Below, one piece after another: positions 30,027 to 39,992 of a stretch of 64,000 nt of DNA (positions are counted from its first letter, which is position 1; every line of letters starts with the position of its first letter). The translations under genes were made by a program, and so were the position numbers. The notes under the pieces are model-generated. The model had not been told where the DNA came from, searched no databases, and worked only from the letters and a program-made list of their open reading frames with translations. This DNA is from Telluria mixta (GTDB lineage: Bacteria > Pseudomonadota > Gammaproteobacteria > Burkholderiales > Burkholderiaceae_D), in contig NZ_CP119520.1 in assembly GCF_029223865.1 (NCBI RefSeq), positions 124,001 to 188,000 of the forward strand, in the 5' to 3' direction.

Positions 30027-30947
30027 ATGTTCAACAAATTGCACGCTAGCGCCCGCCAGGTCAGCCAGATCGTGGTCGGCAAGGACCAGCAGGTCCGCCT
30101 CGCGCTGACCTGCCTCCTGGCTGGCGGCCACCTGCTCATCGACGACGTGCCCGGCGTCGGCAAGACGACCCTCGCCCACGCGCTCGCGCTGGCGCTGGGC
30201 CTGAGGTTCAACCGCGTCCAGTTCACGAGCGACCTGCTGCCGGCCGACGTCGCCGGCATCTCCGTCTACGAGCGCGAAAAGAACGGCTTCGTCTTCCACC
30301 CCGGCCCGATCTTCACGCAGGTGCTGCTCGCGGACGAGATCAACCGCGCCACGCCCAAGACGCAATCGGGCCTGCTGGAAGCGATGGAAGAGCGGCAGGT
30401 CACGGCCGACGGCGTCACCCGCGCGCTGCCGGAACCTTTCTTCGTCATCGCGACGCAGAACCCCGCGCACCAGGTCGGCACGTTCCCCCTGCCGGAATCC
30501 CAGCTCGACCGCTTCCTGATGTGCCTGTCGCTCGGCTACCCGGACGCCGCCGCCGAGCGCGCCCTGCTGATGGGCGAGGACCGGCGCGCGATGCTGAAAA
30601 CCATTGCCCCCGTGATGCGGCCGGAAGAACTGCTCGATGCCCAGCGCTCGCTGCGCGCGATCCACGCCTCCGACAAGCTCATCGATTACCTGCAGGCGCT
30701 GGCGCAGGCATCGCGCTCGGGCAAGCTGTTTGCGGAGGGATTGTCGCCGCGCGCTACGCTGGCGCTGCTGCAGGCCGCGCGCGCATGGGCTGCGCTGGAA
30801 GGCCGCGACCACGTGATCCCGGAAGACGTCCAGGCCCTGCTCGTGCCGGTGTGTGCGCACCGCCTGCGGCCGTTGCGGTCGGCGCAGGGCGTGGCGATGG
30901 CCAGCCGCGACCTCGTGCTGCAGTTGCAGAAATCGGTCCCGGTCTGA
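30027..30947 (+). CDS. MoxR-family AAA+ ATPase
   Basis: The 306-residue MoxR-type AAA+ chaperone has Walker A VPGVGKTT (41-48), Walker B LLADEINR (100-107), a sensor 1 region (IATQNP) and a C-terminal lid. It is the first gene of a four-gene operon with a DUF58 protein, a transglutaminase-like membrane protein and mltB. MoxR proteins typically help assemble or activate complexes with the DUF58 (VWA-like) partner next to them. Confidence 0.95.
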   Translation: MFNKLHASARQVSQIVVGKDQQVRLALTCLLAGGHLLIDDVPGVGKTTLAHALALALGLRFNRVQFTSDLLPADVAGISVYEREKNGFVFHPGPIFTQVLLADEINRATPKTQSGLLEAMEERQVTADGVTRALPEPFFVIATQNPAHQVGTFPLPESQLDRFLMCLSLGYPDAAAERALLMGEDRRAMLKTIAPVMRPEELLDAQRSLRAIHASDKLIDYLQALAQASRSGKLFAEGLSPRATLALLQAARAWAALEGRDHVIPEDVQALLVPVCAHRLRPLRSAQGVAMASRDLVLQLQKSVPV

Positions 30948-30948
30948 C

Positions 30949-31965
30949 ATGGCGGACGCGGCCGGCACGATGTCCCAACCGCGCGACTGGCTGAACCGCA
31001 GGCGTGCGTCGTGGCGCAGGAAGGCGACGGCCCGCGACCAGGGCAGCGTGCTGCTGAACCAGCGGCGCGTCTACATCCTGCCCACGCGCGCGGGCCTCGG
31101 CTTTTGTGCGCTGCTGCTGATCCTCCTGATCGGCTCGGTCAACTACAACCTGGGCCTCGGCTTCGGCCTCACGTTCGTCGCGGGCGCCTGCGCCATCGTC
31201 GACATGGTGCAGACGACGCGCAACCTGGCCGGCCTCGTATTGAGTCCCGGCCGCGCGCCCGACGTGTACGCGGGCGAGGACGCGCCGTTCGAACTGCGCG
31301 TCGAGAACCCGACGCGCCTCGCCCGCTACGCCGTCTGGATCGATGTCGAGCACGTGGCCGAGCCGCGGCAAGCCATCGACGTGCCGGCCGGCGGCAGCAC
31401 CACGCTCGTGCTGCGCACGGCAACCGTCACGCGTGGGTGGATGCGCGCGCCGCGCGTGCGCCTGTCGACGCACTTCCCGCTCGGGCTGTTCCGCGCGTGG
31501 AGCTGGTGGCAACCGGACAGCCGCGCCCTCGTCTACCCCTTCCCCGAGCAGGACGCGCCGCCGTTGCCGATGCTCGGGCGTCCCAGTCCGGACGGCGTGG
31601 GCAGCACGGGAAGCGACGATTTCGGCGGCGTGCGCAGCTACCAGCCGGGCGACCCGCTGCGCCACCTCGCGTGGCGCCAGATCGCACGCCTCGATCCGGA
31701 CCTGGGCGGCCAGCTCGTCACCAAGCAGTTCGAAGGCGGCACGGTCGACGAGCTGATACTCGACTTCGACGCGCTGCCGTCCGGGCTCGACGTGGAACTG
31801 CGCCTCGCACGCATGACCCGCTGGGTCCTGGAAGCGGAGCAGCGCGCCCTGCCCTACGGCTTTATCCTCGGCCGCATCCGCTACGATGCGGCCCTCGGCA
31901 CGGCGCACCAGGCAGCATGCCTGCGCGCGCTGGCGCTGTACGGCTTGCCGGAGGAGCCGGCGTGA
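30949..31965 (+). CDS. DUF58-family membrane protein
   Basis: The 338-residue protein has a basic N-terminus and two close membrane helices (about 48-66 and 68-88). The conserved DUF58 core follows (YQPGDPLRHLAWRQIAR near 232-248), probably a VWA-like fold. It starts 1 base after the moxR stop, and its own stop overlaps the GTG of the next gene. It most likely acts with the MoxR ATPase at the inner membrane; its biochemical role is not established. Confidence 0.9.
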   Translation: MADAAGTMSQPRDWLNRRRASWRRKATARDQGSVLLNQRRVYILPTRAGLGFCALLLILLIGSVNYNLGLGFGLTFVAGACAIVDMVQTTRNLAGLVLSPGRAPDVYAGEDAPFELRVENPTRLARYAVWIDVEHVAEPRQAIDVPAGGSTTLVLRTATVTRGWMRAPRVRLSTHFPLGLFRAWSWWQPDSRALVYPFPEQDAPPLPMLGRPSPDGVGSTGSDDFGGVRSYQPGDPLRHLAWRQIARLDPDLGGQLVTKQFEGGTVDELILDFDALPSGLDVELRLARMTRWVLEAEQRALPYGFILGRIRYDAALGTAHQAACLRALALYGLPEEPA

Positions 31966-33940
31966 AGACGCCCCTGTCGCGGGACAAGCAGGACACGCTG
32001 CTGCTGATCGCCAGCAGCCTGCTCGTGCTGGCCCCGCACGCGGCCCACCTGCCGGTGTGGGTAAGCCTGCTGTGCGGCGCCACGCTGGCCTGGCGCGCCG
32101 CGGTCACCTTGCTGGGCCGGCGCATGCCCCGAATGTCGTCCTCGTGCCGATTGCGGCGGCGGCCATGTTCGGCGTGCTGGGCAGCTATCACACCCTGCTG
32201 GGCCGCGATGCGGGCGTCGCCATGCTCGTCCTGCTCGTCGCCTTCAAGATGCTGGAGATGCACGCGCGGCGCGACCTGTTCGTCGTCGTGTTCCTGTGCT
32301 ACTTCCTGGTGCTCACCAATTTCTTTTATTCGCAGACGATCCCGACGGCGCTGCTGATGCTGGCCTCGCTCGTCGCGTTGCTGGCCACGCAGTTGTCGTT
32401 CCAGCTGACGGGCACGGTGCCGCCGCTGCGCACGCGCCTGTGGATGGGTGCGAAGCTGCTCGGGCTGGCGCTGCCGCTGGCGGGCGCCGCGTTCGTCCTG
32501 TTCCCCCGCATCGAAGGACCGCTGTGGGGCATGCCGGACGATAGCCACAGCGCGCGGAGCGGCCTGTCCGACACGATGGCGCCCGGGCAGATGTCGAACC
32601 TGGCGCAGTCGGAAGACGTCGCGTTCCGCGTGAAGTTCGACGGGCCCGTGCCCGCGCAGCCGCAACTGTACTGGCGCGGCCCCGTGCTGGGCAGCTACGA
32701 CGGCCGCACCTGGACGCGCGTGCGCCCGTCGCGCCAGGCCCGGCCCCAGCCGCTGTCGCTGTCCGTGGGCGGCACACCGGTCGGCTACCAGGTCACGCTG
32801 GAACCGTCGAACACGCGCTGGCTGTTCGCGCTCGAGATGCCGCGCGCCATCCCCGAGCTGCCGGGGCACGGCGTGACCTTGTCCGGGGAGCTGGAATTCC
32901 AGTCGCTCGACCCGATCGCCGAGCGCGTGCGCTACGACCTTGTCTCCTTCGTGCACTACAGCCTGCAGCCGGACGCGTCGCCCGTCGACGGCCAATGGCT
33001 GATGCTGCCCTACGGTTTGAATCCGCGGACGCGCGCGGCCGGCCAGGCATTGGCGGCCGAACCCGATCCCGGACGCCGCGTGGCGGCCGTGCTGCGCCTG
33101 TTTGCCGGCGGCGGCTTCGTCTACACGCTGCAGCCGCCGCTGCTGCCGGGGCGGGACTCGATCGACGACTTCCTGTACGGCACGCGGGCCGGCTTTTGCG
33201 AGCATTACGCGGGCGCCTTCGTATTCCTGATGCGCTCGGCCGGCGTACCGGCACGCGTTGTCACGGGCTACCAGGGCGGAGAGATGAATCCGATCGACGG
33301 CTACCTCACCGTGCGCCAGTCCGATGCGCACGCGTGGGCCGAGGTGTGGCTGCCGCGGCGCGGCTGGGTGCGCATCGACCCGACGGCCGCCGTGGCGCCG
33401 GAACGCGTGCAGCGCAGCCTGGCGCGCGCGCTGCCGCCGCCCGCGCCGTTCGGCTTCGAAGGCCTGGGCCGGCTCCTGCAGCCCGATCCGGACTCGCTGC
33501 TGGGCCGCGTCCGCTATGCCATCGGCGCCGTCAACAATGGCTGGAACCAGTGGGTGTTGAATTACACGCCGCAGCGCCAGCAGCATCTCGTGCAACGCTT
33601 ACAAGAAGGATTGTCCCATTGGCAAAGCCTGGCGCTCATTGCCATGCTCTGCGCCCTGTTGTTCCTGGTAAGAAAATTCTCGCAGAGGCGGAAAGCCGAC
33701 CCCGTCGATGCGCTATACTCGGTCCTGTGCCAGCGCCTCGGTCAGCTTGGCCTGCCGCGTGCGCCGGACGAAGGGCCGACCGCGTATGCGCTGCGCCTCG
33801 CCGCTGCCGACCTGGCCCCCGAGACTGGCGCGGCCGCGACGGAATTCCTGCGCCGCTACAGCGCCTACCGCTACGGACCGCAGAGTCCGGGCACCGGCCT
33901 CGTTTCCATCCTGAGAGATTTGCTGTCCCGAGTTCGATGA
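31962..33940 (+). pseudogene. Transglutaminase-like membrane protein (TgpA type), frameshifted near the 5' end
   Basis: The product would be about 660 residues: N-terminal membrane helices, a periplasmic transglutaminase-like domain, and a further helix near the C-terminus. The catalytic Cys (AGFCEHYAGAF), His (DAHAWAEVW) and Asp (RIDPTA) are present. GTG at 31962 overlaps the preceding stop (GTGA) and follows GGAGGA. At 32127-32130 the frame breaks: it reads RRMPRMSS, but one more C in GCCCC gives RRMPPNVVLVP, and the rest is a normal DUF3488/transglutaminase protein. Probably an intact gene with a base-calling error. Confidence 0.85.
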
Positions 33941-35085
33941 AATCCTTCGTTCCCCTGCTGCTTGCCCTGGCCGTTGGCGCCGGGCCGGCGGCGGATGCCC
34001 TCGCCGCATCCTCGCTCCATCACACCAAGGCTGCGGCCAAGTCCGCCAAGACCGCCAAGGCGGGGCGAAAAGCCGGCAAGAAGGCGAAAGCCGTGGCGCC
34101 CGCCCGTCCCGCCATCGATTACGACGGCGAGGCCGTCAATTTCAGCGACTGGCAGGCCGTGCGCGAATTCGAGGACGACATCGTCGCCCGCAACGGTTTT
34201 GAACGCGCGCAGATCGAGGATGTGATCAAACGGGCACGTTTCATCGATTCCGCCGTCCAGCTCGTGAAACCGGCGCCGCCGGGCAAGCCGAAGAACTGGC
34301 AGGCGTACAGCGACCGCTTCATCGAGCCGATCCGCATCAACGCCGGCGTACGCTTCTGGAACGAGAACGCCGACCTCCTCGCGCGCGCCGAGGCGACCTA
34401 TGGCGTGCCGGCCGAGATCATCGTCGGCATCCTCGGCGTGGAGACGATCTATGGCCGCGACACGGGCCGCTTCCGCGTCGTCGACGTGTTGACCACCCTC
34501 GCCTTCGCCTATCCGGAAGCGCCGAACCGCGCCGACCGCATGGCGTTCTTTCGCGGCGAATTGGAAAACACACTGCTGCTGGCGCGCAAGGAAAACATCG
34601 ACCCGTTCTCGCTGCTGGGCTCGTTCGCGGGCGCCGTCGGCATGCCGCAATTCATGCCGAGCAATATCCTGAAACTTGGCGTGGACTTCGACGGCGACGG
34701 CATCGTCGACCTGCGCGGCTCCGCTGCGGACGCGATCGGCAGCGTGGCCAATTTCCTCGTCCAGCACGGCTGGGATCGCAATAACACCGGACCAGCCGTG
34801 TTCCCGGCCGACGTGGCGCCCAGCCTCGCCTGGCAGCCGCTGCTGGGCGGCCTGGAAGCGCGCTACCGTCCGGACGAGCTCGGCGGTGCCGGCATCGCGA
34901 CACGGTCCGCCCTGCCGGATGGCCGCCTGTATGGCCTCGTCGATTTACAAAATGGAGCGGACCCGACGGAGTATTGGGTAGCAAACGCTAACTTTTTTGC
35001 TATCACTAAATACAATCGCAGTTATTTCTATGCCATGTCCGTGGTCGAATTGGGCCGTGCGGTGCGGTTGGCACGCGGGATCTAG
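33937..35085 (+). CDS. mltB: Lytic murein transglycosylase B
   Basis: The 382-residue protein cleaves murein glycan strands in the periplasm, forming 1,6-anhydro-muropeptides. It has a signal peptide (about 1-24) with no lipobox, a Lys/Ala-rich linker (30-55), the catalytic E169 in ILGVETIYG, and GAVGMPQFMPSN. Its ATG overlaps the tgpA stop codon (ATGA). Inclusion in the moxR operon ties this complex to the cell wall (inference). Confidence 0.94.
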   Translation: MKSFVPLLLALAVGAGPAADALAASSLHHTKAAAKSAKTAKAGRKAGKKAKAVAPARPAIDYDGEAVNFSDWQAVREFEDDIVARNGFERAQIEDVIKRARFIDSAVQLVKPAPPGKPKNWQAYSDRFIEPIRINAGVRFWNENADLLARAEATYGVPAEIIVGILGVETIYGRDTGRFRVVDVLTTLAFAYPEAPNRADRMAFFRGELENTLLLARKENIDPFSLLGSFAGAVGMPQFMPSNILKLGVDFDGDGIVDLRGSAADAIGSVANFLVQHGWDRNNTGPAVFPADVAPSLAWQPLLGGLEARYRPDELGGAGIATRSALPDGRLYGLVDLQNGADPTEYWVANANFFAITKYNRSYFYAMSVVELGRAVRLARGI

Positions 35086-35166
35086 TACCTTTGCGGCAAC
35101 AACTTTGTATCAGTTTGTAACAGGATTGTCATAAATACGGCTGAGTCATGCCGTCGTGACAACCTT

Positions 35167-35182
35167 ATACCCCCGGGGGTAT
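35167..35182. promoter_or_regulatory. 16-bp GC-rich palindrome, CsoR-operator-like
   Basis: ATACCCCCGGGGGTAT is a perfect palindrome. It resembles operators of the CsoR/RcnR metal-sensing repressors (flanking A/T, central runs of C and G). No such regulator or copper gene lies in the window, so the identification is by motif resemblance only. Confidence 0.4.
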
Positions 35183-35444
35183 GCTTATTTCTCCTAGACA
35201 GTTCTCCTGAGAAACATGGCATCCTCCCCGATACCCCCTCTCAAGTTGTCATTCCGCCACTCAATTCCTAAACGTGCGGCGGCGCATCGTTAATTGCTCT
35301 ACACTTAAGTTTAAATAAAAAACAATTATGTTCTCAGTGAGTTTGTGAGAGAATTGCATTGCGGCTATTGTTGCGATGAGACAACGAACTCAACGAAAGC
35401 CACTGATCTTTATTGCTCTTAAGTACTAAATTGGAAATTAGTTG

Positions 35445-35450
35445 TATAAT
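35445..35450 (+). promoter_or_regulatory. Consensus -10 element for the HTH gene
   Basis: A perfect TATAAT lies 79 bases before the ATG. No good -35 hexamer is at the expected distance. Transcription from here would leave a leader of roughly 70 bases. Confidence 0.5.
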
Positions 35451-35529
35451 TTAGTAGAAACTTTCATATCCTTACAGGAGTGGAAGTTCCGCCGCGAGCT
35501 CTGACAAACCCTCATAGGAATAGTGAATC

Positions 35530-35871
35530 ATGACGAACCAAGTCGGTATCGATATGAACAGCGATTCGGAAAATGACGAACTGCTGCAATACAACCCGAA
35601 TCGCCTGCTCGACACCCTGATCGAGAACCTGCGCCTGAAGAACGATGCGGCCCTGTCGCGCGCTCTGGAAGTCGCGCCGCCGGTGATCTCGAAGATCCGC
35701 CACCACCGCCTGCCGGTCGGCGCTTCGCTGCTGATCCGCATGCACGAAGTCTCCGATCTGTCGATCCGCGACCTGCGTTACCTGATGGGCGACCGCCGTG
35801 CCAAGTTCCGCATCAGCGACAAGCAGTTCAAGCCGAAGGACAAGGACAACACCGCAGGCGGCGCCGAGTAA
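35530..35871 (+). CDS. Small protein with Cro/CI-type helix-turn-helix
   Basis: The 113-residue acidic-to-basic protein has a central segment NDAALSRALEVAPPVISKIR followed by LPVGASLLIRMHE, the pattern of a lambda-repressor-like helix-turn-helix (about 35-75). A highly charged Lys/Asp tail follows (95-110). No ligand or enzyme domain is visible. AGGAA lies 11 bases upstream of the ATG; a second ATG eight codons on has no ribosome site. It is preceded by the long regulatory-looking intergenic region. I cannot name its target. Confidence 0.78.
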   Translation: MTNQVGIDMNSDSENDELLQYNPNRLLDTLIENLRLKNDAALSRALEVAPPVISKIRHHRLPVGASLLIRMHEVSDLSIRDLRYLMGDRRAKFRISDKQFKPKDKDNTAGGAE

Positions 35872-36037
35872 TAATGGCACGCACCGGACCGGACGGCGGC
35901 CATTGACGCCGCCGCCCCGCCCGACACTGCCGGCCTCCCGAACGATCGGATAGCCGGATCAGACGTAGTTTTCCCCGCAGCGCATGCGGGATGGGGATGT
36001 CCCAGCGCCGAGCACCCGCGCCGGACAAGCAAGACAA

Positions 36038-36940
36038 TCAGGCGGGGAACACACCCGTCGACAGATAACGATCACCGCGGTCGCAGACGATGAACACGAT
36101 CGTCGCATTTTCCACCGTCTGCGAGATACGCAACGCGATTTCGCAGGCGCCGGCCGCGGAAATACCGCAGAAAATACCCTCTTCGGCCGCCAGGCGGCGT
36201 GCCATCTGTTCCGCAGCGGCCTGGGTCACGCTCTCGACCTGGTCGATGCGCGATTTATCGAAGATCTTCGGCAGATAGGCTTCCGGCCATTTGCGGATGC
36301 CGGGGATCGACGAACCTTCCTCCGGCTGCGCGCCGATGATGCGCACCGCCTCGTTCTGTTCCTTCAGGTAGCGCGACACGCCCATGATGGTGCCGGTCGT
36401 GCCCATCGCACTGACGAAGTGGGTGACGCGGCCTTCCGTATCGCGCCAGATTTCCGGGCCCGTCGTCTCGTAGTGGGCGCGCGGGTTGTCCTGGTTGCCG
36501 AACTGGTCGAGGATGATGCCCTGGCCGTCCTTCTGCATCTGCTCGGCCAGGTCGCGCGCGTATTCCATCCCGCCCGTCTTCGGCGTCAGGATGATCTGGG
36601 CGCCGTATGCGGCCATGCTCTGGCGGCGCTCGATGGAGAGGTTATCGGGCATGACCAGCACCATCTTGTAGCCGCGGATCGCGGCCGCCATCGACAGCGC
36701 GATGCCCGTGTTGCCGCTCGTCGCTTCGATCAGCGTGTCGCCGGGCTTGATCTGGCCGCGCGCCTCGGCCCCGCGCAGCATCGACATCGCCGCCCGGTCC
36801 TTCACGGAACCCGCCGGGTTGTTGCCTTCCAGCTTGCCGAGAATGATGTTGTTGCGGGCCGCCGCTTCCGGCCCGGGGATGCGCACCAGCTGCACCAGCG
36901 GGGTATTGCCGATCGTGTCTTCGATGGTCTTGTATGCCAT
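36038..36940 (-). CDS. cysM: Cysteine synthase B
   Basis: The 300-residue PLP enzyme makes cysteine from O-acetylserine and sulfide or thiosulfate. K47 (NPAGSVKDR) binds the cofactor, and SGNTG and GTTGT form the phosphate and substrate loops. The short C-terminus and overall length match CysM better than CysK. It ends the large minus-strand block, with a terminator separating it from the upstream comEA-like gene, so it probably has its own promoter. Confidence 0.94.
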   Translation of the reverse strand: MAYKTIEDTIGNTPLVQLVRIPGPEAAARNNIILGKLEGNNPAGSVKDRAAMSMLRGAEARGQIKPGDTLIEATSGNTGIALSMAAAIRGYKMVLVMPDNLSIERRQSMAAYGAQIILTPKTGGMEYARDLAEQMQKDGQGIILDQFGNQDNPRAHYETTGPEIWRDTEGRVTHFVSAMGTTGTIMGVSRYLKEQNEAVRIIGAQPEEGSSIPGIRKWPEAYLPKIFDKSRIDQVESVTQAAAEQMARRLAAEEGIFCGISAAGACEIALRISQTVENATIVFIVCDRGDRYLSTGVFPA

Positions 36941-37032
36941 TGCCTACTCTTTTGCGAACGCGAAACCGACATTCTAATCCGAGACGGGGCGGCACGTACG
37001 GGACCGGGTCAGAGAGCGGCCCCGCGCCAAAG

Positions 37033-37056
37033 AAAAACCCCGCGCGCGGCGGGGTT
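37033..37056 (-). terminator. Rho-independent terminator of the comEA-like gene
   Basis: On the minus strand an 8-bp stem (AACCCCGC with GCGGGGTT) and 5-base loop are followed by a T run, 37 bases past the comEA-like stop. Confidence 0.85.
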
Positions 37057-37092
37057 CCGATGGGGCGGCCGGCGAATCCGGCGTGCGGCGAA

Positions 37093-37497
37093 TCAGGCGG
37101 CCGGTTTGGCGGCTTCCGGCTTGGCCTTCGCATCGGCCGGCTTGGCGCCCGCTTTGGCGGGCTTGGCCGCTGCATCGGCCTTCGCGTCGGCCTTGGCGGC
37201 TGCCGTTGCCGTCATCGGCGCGCCGTCCTTCGATTTGCCATCCACCTGCAGGCCCGCCTTCGACAGCTGGGCCGCGCGCTTGTCGGCCACGCCCTTCACA
37301 CGCTTCTGGAAGTCGGCCCAGTCCTTGAACGGACCGGCCTTGCTGCGCTCGTCGATGATTGCCTTCGACATGGCCGGACCAACGCCCTTGACCGAATCCA
37401 GCGCGGCGGCATCGGCCTTGTTGACGTCCACCTGGGCGAATGCAAAGCCCATCGACGCCACCAGCGTGGCGACTGCAAGCATCAGCTTCTTGATCAT
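37093..37497 (-). CDS. ComEA-type helix-hairpin-helix DNA-binding protein
   Basis: The 134-residue protein has a signal peptide (about 1-21, FAFA), a helix-hairpin-helix pair (VDVNKADAAALDSVKGVGP onward, about 23-80), and a low-complexity Ala/Lys/Pro tail (95-134). ComEA-type proteins bind incoming DNA in the periplasm during transformation, but many short HHH proteins have unproved roles. GGAG precedes the ATG. It follows hldA by about 100 bases and has its own terminator. Confidence 0.88.
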   Translation of the reverse strand: MIKKLMLAVATLVASMGFAFAQVDVNKADAAALDSVKGVGPAMSKAIIDERSKAGPFKDWADFQKRVKGVADKRAAQLSKAGLQVDGKSKDGAPMTATAAAKADAKADAAAKPAKAGAKPADAKAKPEAAKPAA

Positions 37498-37599
37498 CTC
37501 GTGTTCTCCGTTATCGTGGTGGCGGCCGGGAGGTGGCCGCCTGTTGCCATAACGGATCAATACGACGGTGGGTTGACGGCGCGGTTTGCGACGACGCAA

Positions 37600-38601
37600 T
37601 TACGCGTGGCCGTCATCCTTGCGCCGCTGCGCGAACAGCTCGTCGCGGGTGACCGTCGCCGTACCCAGCTTGCCGACGACGATGCCGCCCGCGCGGTTCG
37701 CCGTCGCCAGCGCTTCCGGCAGCGATACGCCGGCACCCAGCATGGCGGCCATCGTCGCGATGACGGTGTCGCCGGCGCCGGAGACGTCGAACACCTCGCG
37801 CGCGTCCGCGTGCACGTGCACGACCTCATTGGCCGTGTACAGGCTCATGCCCTCCTCCGAACGCGTGAGCAGCAGCGCTTCCAGGCCGAGGTCCGTGCGC
37901 AGCTTCTGGGCCTTTTCCGTCAACTGCTCTTCCGTCTTCCAGCTGCCGACGATGCGCTTGAGTTCCGACTTGTTCGGCGTGAGCATCGTGGCGCCCGCGT
38001 ACGGCGTGAAATCGTCGCCCTTGGGGTCGACCATGACGGTCTTGCCGGCGGCGCGCGCGGCGCGGATCATCTCGGCCACGTTCACGAGGCTGCCCTTGTT
38101 GTAGTCGGACAGGATGATCACGTCGTAGTCCGGCAGCAGCGCCTTGAATTGCGTGAGCTTGTCGCGCAGGATTGTCTCGGTCGGCGCGTCCTCGAAGTCG
38201 ATGCGGACCATCTGCTGCTGGCGGCCGATCACGCGCAGCTTGATGATCGTGGAGATCGCCTCGTCGCGCTTGAGGTAGCTGTGAATGCTCGATTCGCGCA
38301 GGATGCGTTCGACGTGGTCGCCCGCCTCGTCGGCGCCGACGACGCCCAGCAGGCCGCAGTGCGTGCCCAGTGCCGCGGCGTTGCGCGCCACGTTGGCGGC
38401 GCCGCCCAGGCGCTCTTCGCGGCGCTCGATGCGCACGACGGGCACCGGCGCTTCCGGAGAAATGCGCGAGACGTCGCCGAACCAGTAACGGTCGAGCATG
38501 ACGTCGCCCACGACGAGCAGGCGCACGCTTTCCAGTGGCGGCGCTTCGGCCTGGCGGTAGCTGTCGGTCGGCAGCAGGCGGCTCGGGATAGTTCCGGTCA
38601 T
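37600..38601 (-). CDS. hldA: D-glycero-beta-D-manno-heptose-7-phosphate kinase
   Basis: PfkB-family kinase (also called RfaE domain I) making heptose-1,7-bisphosphate for the LPS inner core. The 333-residue protein has GDVMLDRYWFGDV near the N-terminus, GGAANVARN, and DVSGAGDTV with the catalytic aspartate. The cytidylyltransferase half of the bifunctional HldE is absent, so this is the single-domain form. It lies 7 bases downstream of udg. The epimerase hldD, often adjacent in this group, is not here. Confidence 0.93.
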   Translation of the reverse strand: MTGTIPSRLLPTDSYRQAEAPPLESVRLLVVGDVMLDRYWFGDVSRISPEAPVPVVRIERREERLGGAANVARNAAALGTHCGLLGVVGADEAGDHVERILRESSIHSYLKRDEAISTIIKLRVIGRQQQMVRIDFEDAPTETILRDKLTQFKALLPDYDVIILSDYNKGSLVNVAEMIRAARAAGKTVMVDPKGDDFTPYAGATMLTPNKSELKRIVGSWKTEEQLTEKAQKLRTDLGLEALLLTRSEEGMSLYTANEVVHVHADAREVFDVSGAGDTVIATMAAMLGAGVSLPEALATANRAGGIVVGKLGTATVTRDELFAQRRKDDGHA

Positions 38602-38608
38602 GCTCGCC

Positions 38609-39979
38609 TCACTTGCCCGTCAGGACGGAACGGCCGATGCCGTGGTATTCGATGCCAAGGCCCGTCATCAGCGGGGGCTCGAACAGGTTGCGGCCGTCGA
38701 TGATCACCGGGTGCTTCAGGCGCGCCTTGATCTGCTCGAAGTCCGGGCTGCGGAATGCCTTCCACTCCGTGACGATGACGAGCGCCTCGGCGCCGTCCAG
38801 CGCTTCCATCGGCGTCTTCCTGAAGGCCACGCGGGCCAGCTGGGCGTCGGAAAGGTCGAGCGCCAGCACGCGCTGCGCTTCTTCCATCGCGACCGGGTCG
38901 TGCACGGCGACGCTGGCGCCACGCTCGATCAGCTCCTTCAGCAGCACGCGCGACGGTGCTTCGCGCATGTCGTCCGTGTTCGGCTTGAACGCGAGGCCCC
39001 AGACGGCGAAGGTCATGCCCGTCAGGTCTTCGCCGAAGCGCTGCACGACCTTGCGGCCCAGCACCTGCTTCTGGCGGTCGTTGACGGCTTCCACGGCGCG
39101 CAGGATCAGCAGTTCCTGGTCGTACTGGCGCGCGGTGCGCTCGAGCGCCTGCACGTCCTTCGGGAAGCACGAGCCGCCGTAGCCGGCGCCCGCGTACAGG
39201 AAGCTGTGGCCGATGCGCGGGTCGGAGCCGATGCCGTGGCGGACGGCTTCGATGTCGGCGCCCACCTGGTCGGCGAGATTCGCCAGTTCGTTCATGAACG
39301 AGATGCGGGTCGCGAGCATCGCGTTGGCCGCGTACTTCGTGAACTCGGCCGAGCGCACGTCCATCCAGTAGACGCGCTCGTGGTTGCGGTTGAACGGCGC
39401 GTACAGCAGCTTCATGACGTCGCGCGCGCGCTGGCCCGCGGGGCTGTCGTCGTGGCCGATGACGATGCGGTCCGGACGCATGAAGTCTTCGACGGCTGCG
39501 CCTTCCTTCAGGAATTCCGGGTTCGAGACGACGGCGAATTCCATGCTTTCCTCGCCGCGATGACGCAGCTCTTCGCGCAGCGCCGCGGCGACGCGGTCGG
39601 CGGTGCCGACGGGCACCGTGGACTTGTCGACGATGACCTTGTAGCCATCCATGTGACGGCCGATGTTGCGCGCGGCGGCCAGCACGTACTGGAGGTCGGC
39701 GGAACCGTCTTCGTCCGGCGGCGTGCCGACGGCGATGAACTGGAGCTGGCCATGCGCGACGCTGGCGGCGACGTCGGTCGAGAACTGCAGGCGGCCGGCC
39801 GCGCGGTTGCGCGCGACGACTTCTTCCAGGCCCGGTTCGTGGATCGGGATGCCGCCGTTGTTCAGCAGGTCGATCTTGCGTTGGTCGACGTCGAGGCAAA
39901 AGACGTCGTTGCCGAGTTCCGCCAGGCAGGCGCCGGTCACGAGGCCGACGTAGCCGGTGCCGATAATCGTAATCTTCAT
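38609..39979 (-). CDS. udg: UDP-glucose 6-dehydrogenase
   Basis: Oxidises UDP-glucose to UDP-glucuronate for envelope or capsular polysaccharide. The 456-residue protein has the NAD-binding start [13 protein letters not shown] and the catalytic C271 in [10 protein letters not shown], with normal length. It lies between lapB (13 bases upstream) and hldA (7 bases downstream), so it is transcribed with LPS-control and heptose genes. Confidence 0.95.
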   Translation of the reverse strand: MKITIIGTGYVGLVTGACLAELGNDVFCLDVDQRKIDLLNNGGIPIHEPGLEEVVARNRAAGRLQFSTDVAASVAHGQLQFIAVGTPPDEDGSADLQYVLAAARNIGRHMDGYKVIVDKSTVPVGTADRVAAALREELRHRGEESMEFAVVSNPEFLKEGAAVEDFMRPDRIVIGHDDSPAGQRARDVMKLLYAPFNRNHERVYWMDVRSAEFTKYAANAMLATRISFMNELANLADQVGADIEAVRHGIGSDPRIGHSFLYAGAGYGGSCFPKDVQALERTARQYDQELLILRAVEAVNDRQKQVLGRKVVQRFGEDLTGMTFAVWGLAFKPNTDDMREAPSRVLLKELIERGASVAVHDPVAMEEAQRVLALDLSDAQLARVAFRKTPMEALDGAEALVIVTEWKAFRSPDFEQIKARLKHPVIIDGRNLFEPPLMTGLGIEYHGIGRSVLTGK

Positions 39980-39992
39980 GGTTCGCTTTAGC

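Larger units (their letters stand above)
35086..35529. other. Long A/T-richer intergenic region upstream of the HTH gene
   Basis: No gene is seen in these 444 bases. Visible signals are a 16-bp perfect palindrome (35167-35182), an A/T-rich stretch (35300-35345), an inverted repeat of the form TTCTCA/TGAGAgAA near 35335, and a perfect TATAAT at 35445-35450. The length and composition suggest a heavily regulated promoter for the small HTH gene. Confidence 0.5.
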
